In this document: piece after piece, positions 34,372 through 43,488 of the stretch | How positions within the stretch are numbered: the stretch's first letter is position 1 | How the letters are laid out: each line of letters begins with the position of its first letter | Assembly (NCBI GenBank): GCA_963712565.1 | Contig: CAVQIP010000052.1 | Location: 62,001 to 126,000, forward strand | From: VAZQ01 sp963712565 | GTDB lineage: Bacteria > Pseudomonadota > Alphaproteobacteria > Rhizobiales > Xanthobacteraceae | DNA length: 64,000 bases | Direction: 5' to 3' | Made by a program: the position numbers and the translations under genes | Notes under the pieces: model-generated | The model's input: only the letters and a program-made list of their open reading frames with translations | The model's database searches: none | Told to the model about the DNA's origin: nothing

Positions 34372-36286
34372 ATGGACGCCGCGCTGAGACCGCAGACGAC
34401 CGCCGGCCGCCGCACCGATCCGGTGACCACCGAGATCGTGCGCAACGGTCTCATCGCCGCGACCGAGGAGATGAAGACCAACCTGATGCGCACCGCCTAC
34501 AACATGATCATCTACGAGGCGCTCGATTTCACCGTCGGTCTGTTCGACGCGGAGGGCAACACGGTCTCGATCGGGCTCGGACTGCCGATGTTCATCCGCG
34601 GCATGAGCGACACGGTCAAGACCAAGCTCGCGCACTACGGCGTGGAGAATCTCGATCCCGGCGACATTCTCCTGACCAACGACGCCTATATCACCGGCAG
34701 CCATCTCAACCACATGACCTTCACCGTGCCGATCTTCCACGACGGCGAGGTGGTGGCGTTCTCCTGCTGCATGGCGCATTGGCCCGATGTCGGCGGCACG
34801 CTCGACGGCGCCACCACCGACATCTTCTCCGAAGGCCTGCAGATGCCGATCGTGAAGATCTATCGCAAGGGTGCGCCCAACGAGGAGCTGATCGCGATCA
34901 TCAAGACCAATGTGCGCCTGCCCGAGCGCGCGATGGGCGACTTCCGCGCCCAGATCGCGGCGGTGAAGACCGGCGAGCGCCGCTTCCTCGAAATGATCCA
35001 GAAATACGGCCGTGACGCCGTGCTCGGCGGCATCGCGGCGATCATGGACCACAGCGAGGCGGCCACCCGCGCACGCGTGCGCGAAATCCCGGACGGCGTC
35101 TACGAGGCGGAGTCGTTCATGGACGACGACGGCGTCAAGGTCGGCGAGCGGGTGCCGATCCGGGTGCGCGTGGAGATCGCGGGCGAGCGAATGACGGTCG
35201 ATCTCACCGACGTGTCGAAACAGGTCGCCGGCTTCTACAATTCCGGCGAGACCGCGGGCCGCTCCTGCTGCCAGGTGGCGTTCAAGTGCCTGACCTCGGC
35301 GCTCGATCTTCCGATCAACGACGGCCAGTTCCGCGCGCTCGAGATCGTGCTGCCGCCGGGCCGCGTCGTGAGCGCGCTCAAGCCCGCCGCGATGCGCATG
35401 TGGATGACCTATCCCATGACCATCATCGACACCATCTTCAAGGCGCTGGCGCCGGTGATCCCCGAGCGCATCATCGCCGGTCATCATGCCGACCTCGTCG
35501 TCGGCCGCGTCAACGGCCGCCGTCCCAAGGACGACAGCTTCTACATCTATCTCGGTGGACTGATCGGCGGCGGCTGGGGAGCCAAGCACGACAGCGACGG
35601 CCGCAACGCGACTATTGCCATGAACGACGGCGACACCCACAACGGTCCGTCCGAGCAGGTCGAGGCGAAATATCCGCTGCTGGTCGAGCGCTATGCGCTG
35701 CGTGCCGGACTCCGGCGGCGCCGGCCGCTTTCGCGGCGGGCTCGGCTGCGAGCAGGTGGTGCAGGCGCGCCACGACCTTCGTTTCAACTCGCAGATGGAT
35801 CGCGTGAAGTGCAAGCCGTGGGGACTCGACGGCGGGCTCTCCGGTGCCGGCAACTCGGTCGCAATCCACCGCTTCGGGAAGAACGAGGAGCAGCGCTTCC
35901 ACAACGGCAAGGCGCTCAACCAGGTCCTGCACGCCGGCGACGCCTATATCCTGCGCTCCGGCGGCGGCGGCGGCTTCGGCTCGCCGCTCGAGCGCGACCT
36001 CGCGAGCCTGGCGCGCGACGTGCGGTGCGGCTATGTCAGCAGGGCAGCGGCGGAAAGCGATTACGGCGCGGTGTTCGAGCCGGGCACGAACCGGCTCGAT
36101 CCGGTGGCAACCGAAATTCGCCGCGCCGAAATGCGCCGACATGGACTGCCGCATGACGAGCCGATTGCCGATACCGGCGTCCCGCCGCCCGCGCCGTCGC
36201 ACGACCATGCGCACGACCACGCGCACGAGAAGCTCAGCGAGGAGGAGCGGGTCGCGCTGGCGATGACGGGACGGTGCTGCTCGTAA
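34372..36286 (+). pseudogene. Hydantoinase/oxoprolinase subunit B, interrupted by one +1 frameshift
   Basis: About 638 residues after joining. It starts ATG 34372 two bases past subunit A; the hydantoinase B core is clear: TAYNMIIYEALDFTVGLFD, DPGDILLTNDAYITGSHLNHM, GFYNSGETAGRSCCQVAFK, GGWGAKHDSDGRNAT. At about 35704 one surplus base shifts the frame; joined, YALRPDSGGAGRFRGGLGC restores a well-known family block and the frame runs to 36286. The C-terminus carries a histidine-rich tail, SHDHAHDHAHEK, before a Cys-Cys end, which could bind Ni, Zn or Fe. It works together with subunit A. Confidence 0.82.
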
Positions 36287-36411
36287 CTGAGAGGCCGAAG
36301 CTGCCGCGCGTCAAGCAGAAGTCCAAGGAGCGGAAGGTCAAGGCCCCAGATTGCCGCCGATCTCGGCCGGCGAGAGGCTCCAGCGCGCGGATGACCGCTA
36401 AAGCGTGTTAA

Positions 36412-37656
36412 TCAAAAAGGTTCCAACTTGGTTGGTGGCGGCATGGGAATGGTACCGACAAGCGGCAGTTCCGGTTGTTCGCCGTAGAGCCACGACATAT
36501 CAATGCCGCCTTCCTCACTCCACTCGCGCAGCAGCTTGTTGCGCAATTCCCGATTTACGCCGCTCGCATGATATATCTCGCCGAAGACGCGCGCCATCAA
36601 CTGAACCCGCGCGGTGCGTAAGTAACGCAGCTCCTGGTATTTCCGGAACGCCTTCTCATAGTCGCAGTCCGCATCGTCGACCTGGGTGGCGAGGCAGACG
36701 GCGTCTTCCAGCGCCATGTTTCCGCCCTGGGCGAGATACTGAAGCATCGGATGCGCCGCATCGCCCAGCAGAGTCATGCGGCCTTGAGTCCAGCTCTTAG
36801 TCGCGGGGCGATCGCACAGCACCCACATTCTCCAGGCATTGACCTTTTGCAGGAGCGTGCGCACCGGCTCGCATTTGTCTGCGAAGCGAGCCTCTAGCTC
36901 GCCTGGGTCGCCGTAGGTGTCCCAACCCTCTTCGTAGCGGTCTGAGTGGAACACGGCGACCAGGTTGAACAATTCCCCTCGGCGGAGCGGATAATGCACC
37001 AGATGAGTCTTCTCGCCACACCACACGATCATCTTGGGAAGTCGGTATTCCTTCGGCCATTCAGCGGTGGGCAGTACGGCGCGGTAGGCGATGTGACCGG
37101 ACACCACCGGCTTGCCATCGCCAACGATCTTCTCACGCACCGTCGACCATAGACCATCGCAGCCGATCAGTGCTGCGCCTCTATAAGTTTCACCGGTCTC
37201 GGTCTTTGCGGTGACACCGGCGCCATCGTCTTCGATCGACACCACCTTTTGAGAGGTTGCGAACTCGATCAGGCTTGACTGCTTGCATGCGTTATAGATG
37301 ACATTGAGCATATCGGCGCGGTGAATGACGCCGTAAGGCGCGTGATACTTCTCGTGGAAGCGCTTGTCGATCCGCATATCGATAATGGTTTCGGCGGTGA
37401 TCGAGTCGCGGAATTCCAGGGCCTCGGGGAACGCACACCAGCGAAACATCTCCTGGGTGAGACCCAGCACTTCGAACATGCGGAACACGTTGGGACCGAG
37501 CTGGATTCCGGCGCCGATTTCTTTGAACTCCGGCGCCTGCTCCAGCACCTGCACCGATACACCCTTGAGAGATAGCGCGAGTGCGGCAGCGAGTCCGCCA
37601 AGGCCGCCTCCTACAACCAGCACCGGCGCTCGTGTTTTACCGTTCGATCCTTTCAC
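36412..37656 (-). CDS. FAD-dependent aromatic-ring monooxygenase (3-hydroxybenzoate 6-hydroxylase/salicylate hydroxylase-like)
   Basis: A 414-residue class A flavoprotein monooxygenase. The FAD site VLVVGGGLGGLAAALAL is at residues 13-29, the DG motif in ALIGCDGLWSTVR, and the second FAD motif LLGDAAHPMLQYLAQGGNMALEDA in its usual place (given here in parts: GDAAHPM, GGNMALEDA). Its wording is closest to 3-hydroxybenzoate 6-hydroxylase and salicylate 1-hydroxylase, which use NADH and O2. Codons here end in A or T more often than in neighbouring genes, which may mean later acquisition. It stands alone; no ring-cleavage dioxygenase is near. It ends convergent to the hydantoinase genes, with 125 unremarkable bases between. 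Confidence 0.88.
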   Translation of the reverse strand: MKGSNGKTRAPVLVVGGGLGGLAAALALSLKGVSVQVLEQAPEFKEIGAGIQLGPNVFRMFEVLGLTQEMFRWCAFPEALEFRDSITAETIIDMRIDKRFHEKYHAPYGVIHRADMLNVIYNACKQSSLIEFATSQKVVSIEDDGAGVTAKTETGETYRGAALIGCDGLWSTVREKIVGDGKPVVSGHIAYRAVLPTAEWPKEYRLPKMIVWCGEKTHLVHYPLRRGELFNLVAVFHSDRYEEGWDTYGDPGELEARFADKCEPVRTLLQKVNAWRMWVLCDRPATKSWTQGRMTLLGDAAHPMLQYLAQGGNMALEDAVCLATQVDDADCDYEKAFRKYQELRYLRTARVQLMARVFGEIYHASGVNRELRNKLLREWSEEGGIDMSWLYGEQPELPLVGTIPMPPPTKLEPF

Positions 37657-37804
37657 GTCTCGATGTCCGTCACGAACAGCCCCGCTTTGAATGAAAGGAG
37701 ATTAGTTTCGAAACACGCGCGCATCGCGACAACGGCGTTGGATTTGATATTCCATGCTGTATCCGCGAGGGGAGAGGTTTGCGCGGCGTCCGTTGCACGA
37801 TCGG

Positions 37805-39130
37805 CTACTGCTCCGCACACGCGCCCCGCAACGGCAGCGGCTGCTCGTCCAGCATCGCCTGGATCGCCACCCGCGTGGTCGCGATGTCGAGCCCGTGCTG
37901 CGCGATCAGGTCCTGGCAGTCGGCCGCAATCGCGTCGACGTCTTGCAGGAGCTTGAGCCGCTTGAAGTGATCGTCGCGGTTTAGCCCCATGCTTGCGCCG
38001 ACGATCTCCAGCAGATTCATGATGCGGAACGGATAGTCGCGCTCGTGCGCGCACAGCTCGCGGTGGTCGGCGTGATAGACCGCGACCAGCGCGTCGACGC
38101 CCGCCCGCTCGGCGGCGTCGAGCTCGCTCTTCTGCAATTCTCGTCGATAGGCCGGCAGCGCGCGGAAATAATTGCTCATCAGTCCGACCGCGGGCTGGCC
38201 GAGATCGATCAGCTCGACGCCGGGCACGGCCTGCAGGATATCCTGCGCGGCCTCGACCACGCCCTTGAGCCCGGGGTGGCGGTGCAAGGCGACGCGCATC
38301 TCGACCCGCCGGCGCAGCAACGGCCGCAGGCGATCGAGGTTGCCGCGCAGGAACAGCATGAACGGCGTCATCTCGAACGGCTTCGCGCCGCGGGTCTTCT
38401 CGATCGTCGGCAGGGTGGTCTCGGTGAATTGCACATGGCAGCTCGGACACCACGATACCACTTGCCCCGACTTGCTGCGCGCGAGCTTGTCCATCGTGCT
38501 CTCGGCGAAGCGGCCGGAGGTCGTGACGTCGCCGGTGCGCATCTGCACGATCCCGCAGCAATGGGTTGGTCCACCCAGCACTTGGTAGGTCACGCCGAGC
38601 CCATCCATGATGTCGAGCGCAAGCAGGGCGATATGCGGGGTCTTGAGCACGTTGCAGCCGGTGTAGAACACGAAATCCGGCGGCGCGTCGGGCGCCGGAC
38701 CGCCGCCCGGCGTTTGTCCCAACCGCGCCAGGAGTTCGTCGTCGAGCTGCATCTGCGAGATATGGGTGACCTCGCGCGCGACCTTGCGGAAGCCGTCGAC
38801 GCCCTGCCGGCGCTGCTCGCCCGGCGCAGTCCGGTGACGCGCCATCGCGACCCGCGCCATGCCCAGGAGGAAACGCGGATTGACGCCGTAGTCGCAGGCC
38901 TTGATGCATTCGCCCGTGAGCACGCAGGCGCTCGCCCATTTGCGCGACGCTTCCGGCCCGTCGCCGGTGCGGACGATGTCGATGATGCCGCTGATGACCG
39001 CGACCGGCTCGGCGTTGACGCCGCCGGGTCCGGTCACCGGGCAGACCTCGACGCACTTGCCGCAGCGGGTGCAGGCGTCCGCCATCGCCGCGACGCGTGC
39101 GGAGAGCGCGCTCTCGAAGGTCTCGGTCAT
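37805..39130 (-). CDS. Fe-S oxidoreductase with CCG domains (HdrD/GlpC/GlcF-like)
   Basis: A 441-residue protein. A ferredoxin-type motif CTRCGKCVEVCP is at residues 20-31; the second cluster region CVLTGECIKACDYG has only three cysteines (69, 75, 79) rather than four, so it may be altered or use an outside ligand. Two CCG-type domains follow: GCNVLKTPH with GPTHCCGIVQ, and CPSCHVQF. Such proteins pass electrons from flavin dehydrogenases to quinone or disulfide acceptors, as in glycolate or glycerol-3-phosphate oxidation. It lies 148 bases from the monooxygenase and 96 from the Rid-family gene on the same strand. Partner not visible. Confidence 0.85.
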   Translation of the reverse strand: MTETFESALSARVAAMADACTRCGKCVEVCPVTGPGGVNAEPVAVISGIIDIVRTGDGPEASRKWASACVLTGECIKACDYGVNPRFLLGMARVAMARHRTAPGEQRRQGVDGFRKVAREVTHISQMQLDDELLARLGQTPGGGPAPDAPPDFVFYTGCNVLKTPHIALLALDIMDGLGVTYQVLGGPTHCCGIVQMRTGDVTTSGRFAESTMDKLARSKSGQVVSWCPSCHVQFTETTLPTIEKTRGAKPFEMTPFMLFLRGNLDRLRPLLRRRVEMRVALHRHPGLKGVVEAAQDILQAVPGVELIDLGQPAVGLMSNYFRALPAYRRELQKSELDAAERAGVDALVAVYHADHRELCAHERDYPFRIMNLLEIVGASMGLNRDDHFKRLKLLQDVDAIAADCQDLIAQHGLDIATTRVAIQAMLDEQPLPLRGACAEQ

Positions 39131-39226
39131 GCAGCCTCGGCCTGCAAATATGGAACGGTGTGGAGATTATCGTAAAATCGGTGGTGAATTGAAGCCCCGC
39201 CGGTGCCACTTGCACCACGTTTGGAA

Positions 39227-39616
39227 CTACGCGGTCACCGCGATCCCCTGCACCTCGATCATCATCTCGGGCTGGGCGAAGCCCTGCACGGTGATGGCGG
39301 CGCTTGCGGGGAAATCCTTGCCGAACAACTCGCCGCGCAACTCGGTCATGCGGGTGGTGTAGCGCGCATCGATGAGAAACACCGTCATCGTCACCATGTC
39401 GGAGAGCTTGGCGCCCGCCTCGGCCAGCGTCTTCTCGATGTTGCGGAACGTCTGCTTGAATTGGGCGTCGAAATCGCCGGCCAGCGATTTCCCGGCATCA
39501 TCGACCTGCCCGGTGTGCCCGGCGATGTAGATGGTGCGGCCCGCGCCTTCGGTGACCACGCAAGGCGAGAACGCACGCTTGACCTGCCAGGTGCCGCGAA
39601 CGAACGATTTTTTCAT
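39227..39616 (-). CDS. Rid-family (YjgF/YER057c/UK114) protein
   Basis: A 129-residue small trimeric-fold protein. Family features are GRTIYIAGHTGQ, DFDAQFKQTFRNIEKTLAEAG, TVFLID and the end PEMMIEVQGIAV. Archetypal RidA deaminates enamine/imine intermediates and needs an arginine about seven residues before the IEIEAIAV strand; the aligned place here holds no arginine, so it may belong to another Rid subgroup. The start at 39616 has GGAGGACAC. It is followed upstream by a palindromic repeat and the orphan CoxL-type gene. Function in nitrogen-heterocycle breakdown fits the neighbours but is inference. Confidence 0.85.
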   Translation of the reverse strand: MKKSFVRGTWQVKRAFSPCVVTEGAGRTIYIAGHTGQVDDAGKSLAGDFDAQFKQTFRNIEKTLAEAGAKLSDMVTMTVFLIDARYTTRMTELRGELFGKDFPASAAITVQGFAQPEMMIEVQGIAVTA

Positions 39617-39640
39617 GTGTCCTCCGACTACCGGATGTGT

Positions 39641-39714
39641 GTCGTCCCCGCGCAAGCGGGGACCCGTAGCCACCGGCTCTGGAATATGGATCCCCGCTTT
39701 CGCGGGGATGACAG
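39641..39714. repeat. Intergenic palindromic repeat (GTCATCCCCGCGAAAGCGGGGA type)
   Basis: Two hairpins facing each other: GTCCCCGCGCAAGCGGGGAC at the left and TCCCCGCTTTCGCGGGGATGAC at the right, about 30 bases apart. The outer ends (GTCGTCC / GGATGAC) also pair. Copies occur at 43354-43436 and 58082-58165. Sits 5' of the Rid-family gene and 3' of the CoxL-type gene. Confidence 0.8.
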
Positions 39715-39745
39715 CATTGTACTGACGAACTAGTCGACAGGTTCG

Positions 39746-42061
39746 TTACTTCGCGCTGCTCTGCTGCATCGCCCGCCACAGCCGCTCAGGCGTCGCCGGC
39801 ATCTCGACATGCCTGATGCCGAGATGGGAGAGCGCATCCACCAGCGCGTTGGCGACCGCGGGCATGGCGCCGACGCAGCCCGCTTCGCCGGCGCCCTTGA
39901 CGCCGAGGGGATTGGTCCTGGTCGGCACCGGGTTGCTCTTGACCTCGACCGCGCTGATGTCGGTGGCGCGCGGCATGGCGTAGTCCATGAACGAGCCGGT
40001 CAGGATCTGGCCGTCGCCGTCGAAGCGGATGTCCTCCATCAGAATCTGACCGACGCCCTGCGCGACGCCGCCGACGATCTGGCCCTTCAGCAGCAGCGGA
40101 TTGATGACGGTGCCGACGTCGTCCACGACGCTGTAGCGCACGATCTCGACTTGGCCGGTGTCCTGGTCGATCTCGAGCTCGCAGATGTGGCAGCCGTTGG
40201 GGAAGTTCTGCACCGGCGCGACATAGGTCGCCGTCGCGATGAGACCGACATCCATGCCCTTCGGCAGCTTGCCCGGCTCCATCGCCTCCTTCGCCACTTC
40301 CTTGATGGTGAGCGTGCGATTGGTCTTGGGGCTGGAGAAGACGCCGTCGGCGAAGTTGACGTCGGCGGCATCGACCTTGAGCGCGTGGGCCGCGATCTGC
40401 TTGGCCTTGCTGGTGATCCTGTCGGCGGCGATGTCGACCGCCGTTCCGCCGATGGTGGCGGAGCGCGAGCCGCCGGTGCCTTCGCCGAGGAAGACCTGAT
40501 CGCTGTCTCCCTGCACGTAATGCACCTCGTGCGGGTCGATGCCGAGGCGGTCGCACATGATCTGCTTGAAGATCGTCTCGTGGCCCTGGCCCTGGGTGAC
40601 GCTGCCGGCGAACAGCGTGGCCGCGCCCGACTTGTCGAACCGAATCTCGGCGCCCTCGAAGCCTTGCGCGGCCGCGCGCTCGATGGTGTTGGAGAGGCCG
40701 ATGCCGCGCAGCTTGCCGTGCTTGCGCGACTGCGCGCGCCGCTGCTCGAAGCCGGCGAAGTCGGCGAGCTTGAGCGCGAGGTCCATGCTCTTCTCGAACT
40801 CGCCGCTGTCGTAGGTGAAGGTGAGCCCGGTCTTGAACGGCATGGCTTCGGGCGGAATGTAGTTCTTGCGCCGCAGCTCGGCGGGATCGACGTCGAGCTC
40901 GTCGGCGGCGAGGTCGACCAGCCGCTCGATCACATAGGCTGCCTCCGGCCGGCCGTTGCCGCGATAGGGCCGCACCGGATTGGTGTGCGTGAACACGGCG
41001 GTGACGTCGGCGTGCATCGCAGGGATGCGATAGACGCCGGCGAGCGTGCCGATATTGCCAGTGAAGGCCGGCATGCCGGTCTGCAGATAGGCGCCGATGC
41101 AGGCCACGACGGTCGCGCGCATGGCGAGGAAGTTGCCGCTCTTGTCGAGCGCAAGCTCGGCCTCGGTGACGTTGTCGCGGGCCTGCGCGTCGCAGAGAAA
41201 GGACTCCGAGCGTGTGGATGTCCATTTGACCGGCCGTCCCACGACTTTCGACGCCAACAGCACCAGCGCCACTTCGTTGTAGACCGCCGACTTCATCCCG
41301 AAGCTGCCGCCGATGTCGCCGGCGACCACGCGGATCTTGCTCTCCGGCACCTTCAGGATCGGCGCCAGCTCGGCGCGGAAGGGATGCACGCGCTGCAACG
41401 TGGTGTAGATGGTGTAGCGATCCTCGGTCGCGTTGTAGTCGCCGAGGCAGCCGCGCGGCTCCATGGTGGCGGCGGTGACGCGGTTGATTACGAAGCGGTG
41501 CTTGACGACGTGGTCGGCCTTGGCGAAGGCGGCTTCGGTCGCGGCCTTGTCGCCGAACAGCTGCACGAAGCCGATATTGTCCGCGCAGCCGTCCCAGACC
41601 CGCGGCGCGCCGGCGGCGGTTGCCTGCGCCGTCGAGACCAGCGCCGGCAGCGGCTCGTAGTCGACCGCGATCAGCTCGGCCGCGTCGAGCGCCTGATGGT
41701 AGGTTTCCGCCACCACGAAGGCGACGTAATCGCCGACCCAGCGCACCCGATCCCGGGTCAGGGCCGGGTAGGGCGGTCGAAACACGCTGCCGTCGCGCCG
41801 CTTCAGTCCGTCGGGAACCGGCAGATCGCCCCATCCCGAGGCCTGCCAATCGGCGCCGGTGAGCACCGCCAGCACCCCGGGCGCGGCCTTGGCCTTGTCT
41901 GCGTCGATCGAGCGAATTCGCGCGTGGGCATGCGGCGAACGCAGCACACAGCCGAACACCATGCCCGGCAGCACCATGTCCCCGACATAGCGGCCGCCGC
42001 CCTTGAGCAGCCGCGGATCCTCGAACCGGGACACGCTTTGACCGATTGCGAATTCACCCAT
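39746..42061 (-). CDS. CoxL-type molybdopterin hydroxylase large subunit (stand-alone)
   Basis: A 771-residue large subunit of the xanthine dehydrogenase/CO dehydrogenase family. It opens with IGQSVSRFEDPRLLKGGGRYVGD, and has GDIGGSFGMKSAVYNE, the active-site loop VRPYRGNGRPEAAY, QGQGHETIFKQ, and the ending GAGEAGCVGAMPAV with the catalytic Glu. The loop is the form II type, without the Cys-Ser-Phe-Arg of true CO dehydrogenase, so CO is unlikely; aldehydes, purines or N-heterocycles are likelier. Unlike the operon at 58-64 kb, no small (2Fe-2S) or medium (FAD) subunit is next to it. GAGGATTGAG precedes ATG 42061. Substrate unknown. Confidence 0.9.
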   Translation of the reverse strand: MGEFAIGQSVSRFEDPRLLKGGGRYVGDMVLPGMVFGCVLRSPHAHARIRSIDADKAKAAPGVLAVLTGADWQASGWGDLPVPDGLKRRDGSVFRPPYPALTRDRVRWVGDYVAFVVAETYHQALDAAELIAVDYEPLPALVSTAQATAAGAPRVWDGCADNIGFVQLFGDKAATEAAFAKADHVVKHRFVINRVTAATMEPRGCLGDYNATEDRYTIYTTLQRVHPFRAELAPILKVPESKIRVVAGDIGGSFGMKSAVYNEVALVLLASKVVGRPVKWTSTRSESFLCDAQARDNVTEAELALDKSGNFLAMRATVVACIGAYLQTGMPAFTGNIGTLAGVYRIPAMHADVTAVFTHTNPVRPYRGNGRPEAAYVIERLVDLAADELDVDPAELRRKNYIPPEAMPFKTGLTFTYDSGEFEKSMDLALKLADFAGFEQRRAQSRKHGKLRGIGLSNTIERAAAQGFEGAEIRFDKSGAATLFAGSVTQGQGHETIFKQIMCDRLGIDPHEVHYVQGDSDQVFLGEGTGGSRSATIGGTAVDIAADRITSKAKQIAAHALKVDAADVNFADGVFSSPKTNRTLTIKEVAKEAMEPGKLPKGMDVGLIATATYVAPVQNFPNGCHICELEIDQDTGQVEIVRYSVVDDVGTVINPLLLKGQIVGGVAQGVGQILMEDIRFDGDGQILTGSFMDYAMPRATDISAVEVKSNPVPTRTNPLGVKGAGEAGCVGAMPAVANALVDALSHLGIRHVEMPATPERLWRAMQQSSAK

Positions 42062-42249
42062 CTCAATCCTCGGAGCTGATTGGACCGTTGCGGGATAGGC
42101 GTTATCGCAAAGCTCGCCGGCGATGGCCATGGGGTGTTTGCGTGCGCGTCGACGCCCTGCGACGGTAGCGACTGGGCGCCAGCATTGTCGCCCTTTCTGC
42201 CCCGGTCTAGACTGCTCGCATCCTCATCAGCATCGCCGGAGTTTGCGCC

Positions 42250-43272
42250 ATGGGATTTGATCTCCACATCTCTGAATTGCAACGGCTTGCGAGCACCACG
42301 GCCGCCATGGCGGCGGCGGCGATGTTGTGCCTGTCGGCCGCGCATGCCGCCGACGCTAGCAAGGGCAAGAAGGTCCTCCTGCTCGAGTCGTTCACGGCGC
42401 ATCCCTATGTCGCGACCACCGAGAAAGCCTTCCGCGAGCGCGCGCTGGCGCATGGCATGGAGGTGACGGTGCAGGCCGCCGGATTGGACGCTGCGCTGCA
42501 GGCGCGCCAAGCCGATGACGGCATCGCGCGCAAGTTCGACCTCATCGTCATCCAGCCGATCTCCGAGCAGGGCGTCGTCCCCGTGCTCACGCGCGCCAAG
42601 CAGGCGGGCGTTCCTGTGATCATCGTCAACAACACCCCCAAGGACGGCACCGAGGAGCTCTATGTCACTTTCGTCGGCCAGGACCAGAACGAGATGGGGC
42701 GGATCGTCGGCAAGGCCGCGCTGCAGGCGCTGAAAGACAGCGGCCGCGACGGCGGCAAGCCGGCCAAAGTCGCATTGATCACCGGCGCGCTGCAGCAGGG
42801 CCTCGGCCCTCGCCGCGTCGCCGGCTTCAAGGAGGTGATGGCGGGCAACCCGAAGGTGGAGATCGCGGCGATCGAGGACGGTCGCTGGGATACCGCGACC
42901 AGCGAACGACTCGCCGGCCAGCTCTATGCCCGCTTTGCCGCCACCGGCGGCCTCGACGTCGTCTACGGCATGGCCGACAACCAGGCGGTGGCCGCGATCA
43001 AGGCCGCGGAAGCCGCGGGCATCTCGGTCGGCACTGGAGCAAAGCAACTGATCGTGGTCGGCGGCAATTGCCAGAAGGAAGGGCTCGACGCCATCAGCGC
43101 CGGCAAGATGTACAGCTCGGTGAGCCAAATCCCGACCGATCTCGGCCGCCGCACCGCCGACGCGGTCGATGATTTCTTCGCTGGCAAGAAGCTGCCAAAG
43201 GCCGTGCTGCTGCCGGTCGAACTCATCACCAAGGCCAACCTTGCGCAGTGGCAGGCGCCTTGCACCTATTGA
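42250..43272 (+). CDS. Ribose/sugar-type ABC transporter substrate-binding protein
   Basis: A 340-residue type I periplasmic binding protein of the RbsB-like class. After a signal peptide ending SAAHAADAS comes KKVLLLESFTAHPYVATTEKAF, FDLIVIQPISEQGVVPVL, and the C-terminal KMYSSVSQIPTDLGRRTADAV. It opens an importer operon with an ATPase and two permeases; a palindromic repeat separates it from the ATPase. It is divergent from the CoxL-type gene over 188 bases. In-frame ATG at 42307 could be the true start. Cargo could be a sugar, a polyol or an autoinducer-like furan. Confidence 0.87.
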   Translation: MGFDLHISELQRLASTTAAMAAAAMLCLSAAHAADASKGKKVLLLESFTAHPYVATTEKAFRERALAHGMEVTVQAAGLDAALQARQADDGIARKFDLIVIQPISEQGVVPVLTRAKQAGVPVIIVNNTPKDGTEELYVTFVGQDQNEMGRIVGKAALQALKDSGRDGGKPAKVALITGALQQGLGPRRVAGFKEVMAGNPKVEIAAIEDGRWDTATSERLAGQLYARFAATGGLDVVYGMADNQAVAAIKAAEAAGISVGTGAKQLIVVGGNCQKEGLDAISAGKMYSSVSQIPTDLGRRTADAVDDFFAGKKLPKAVLLPVELITKANLAQWQAPCTY

Positions 43273-43353
43273 CGTGACCACTTGCCGTCGTGTCGAGTGG
43301 GCGCTGCTCTCTCATCTTGACTTGCGAGCACAGCAGCAGCCGCAATATCGCGT

Positions 43354-43436
43354 GTCATCCCCGCGCAAGCGGGGATCCATATTCCAGAGATCGCAGTTCG
43401 GGACGCGATGGGTCCCCGCTTTCGCGGAGACGACAG
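43354..43436. repeat. Intergenic palindromic repeat (GTCATCCCCGCGAAAGCGGGGA type)
   Basis: GTCATCCCCGCGCAAGCGGGGATCC pairs with GGTCCCCGCTTTCGCGGAGACGAC, with an ATTCCAGAGATCGCA-type centre shared with the copy at 58082-58165. It lies inside an ABC operon between the binding protein and ATPase genes, where hairpins often protect the upstream message and lower expression downstream. Confidence 0.8.
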
Positions 43437-43488
43437 TGGAGCAAGGCTGACGCCCTCTCAGCGTGACTAAGTAGGGTGGTACCGCGCG

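Noticed and set aside
39227..39616. Firm naming as RidA (imine deaminase)
   Set aside because: The arginine needed for the archetypal reaction is not at the aligned position; only family membership is claimed.
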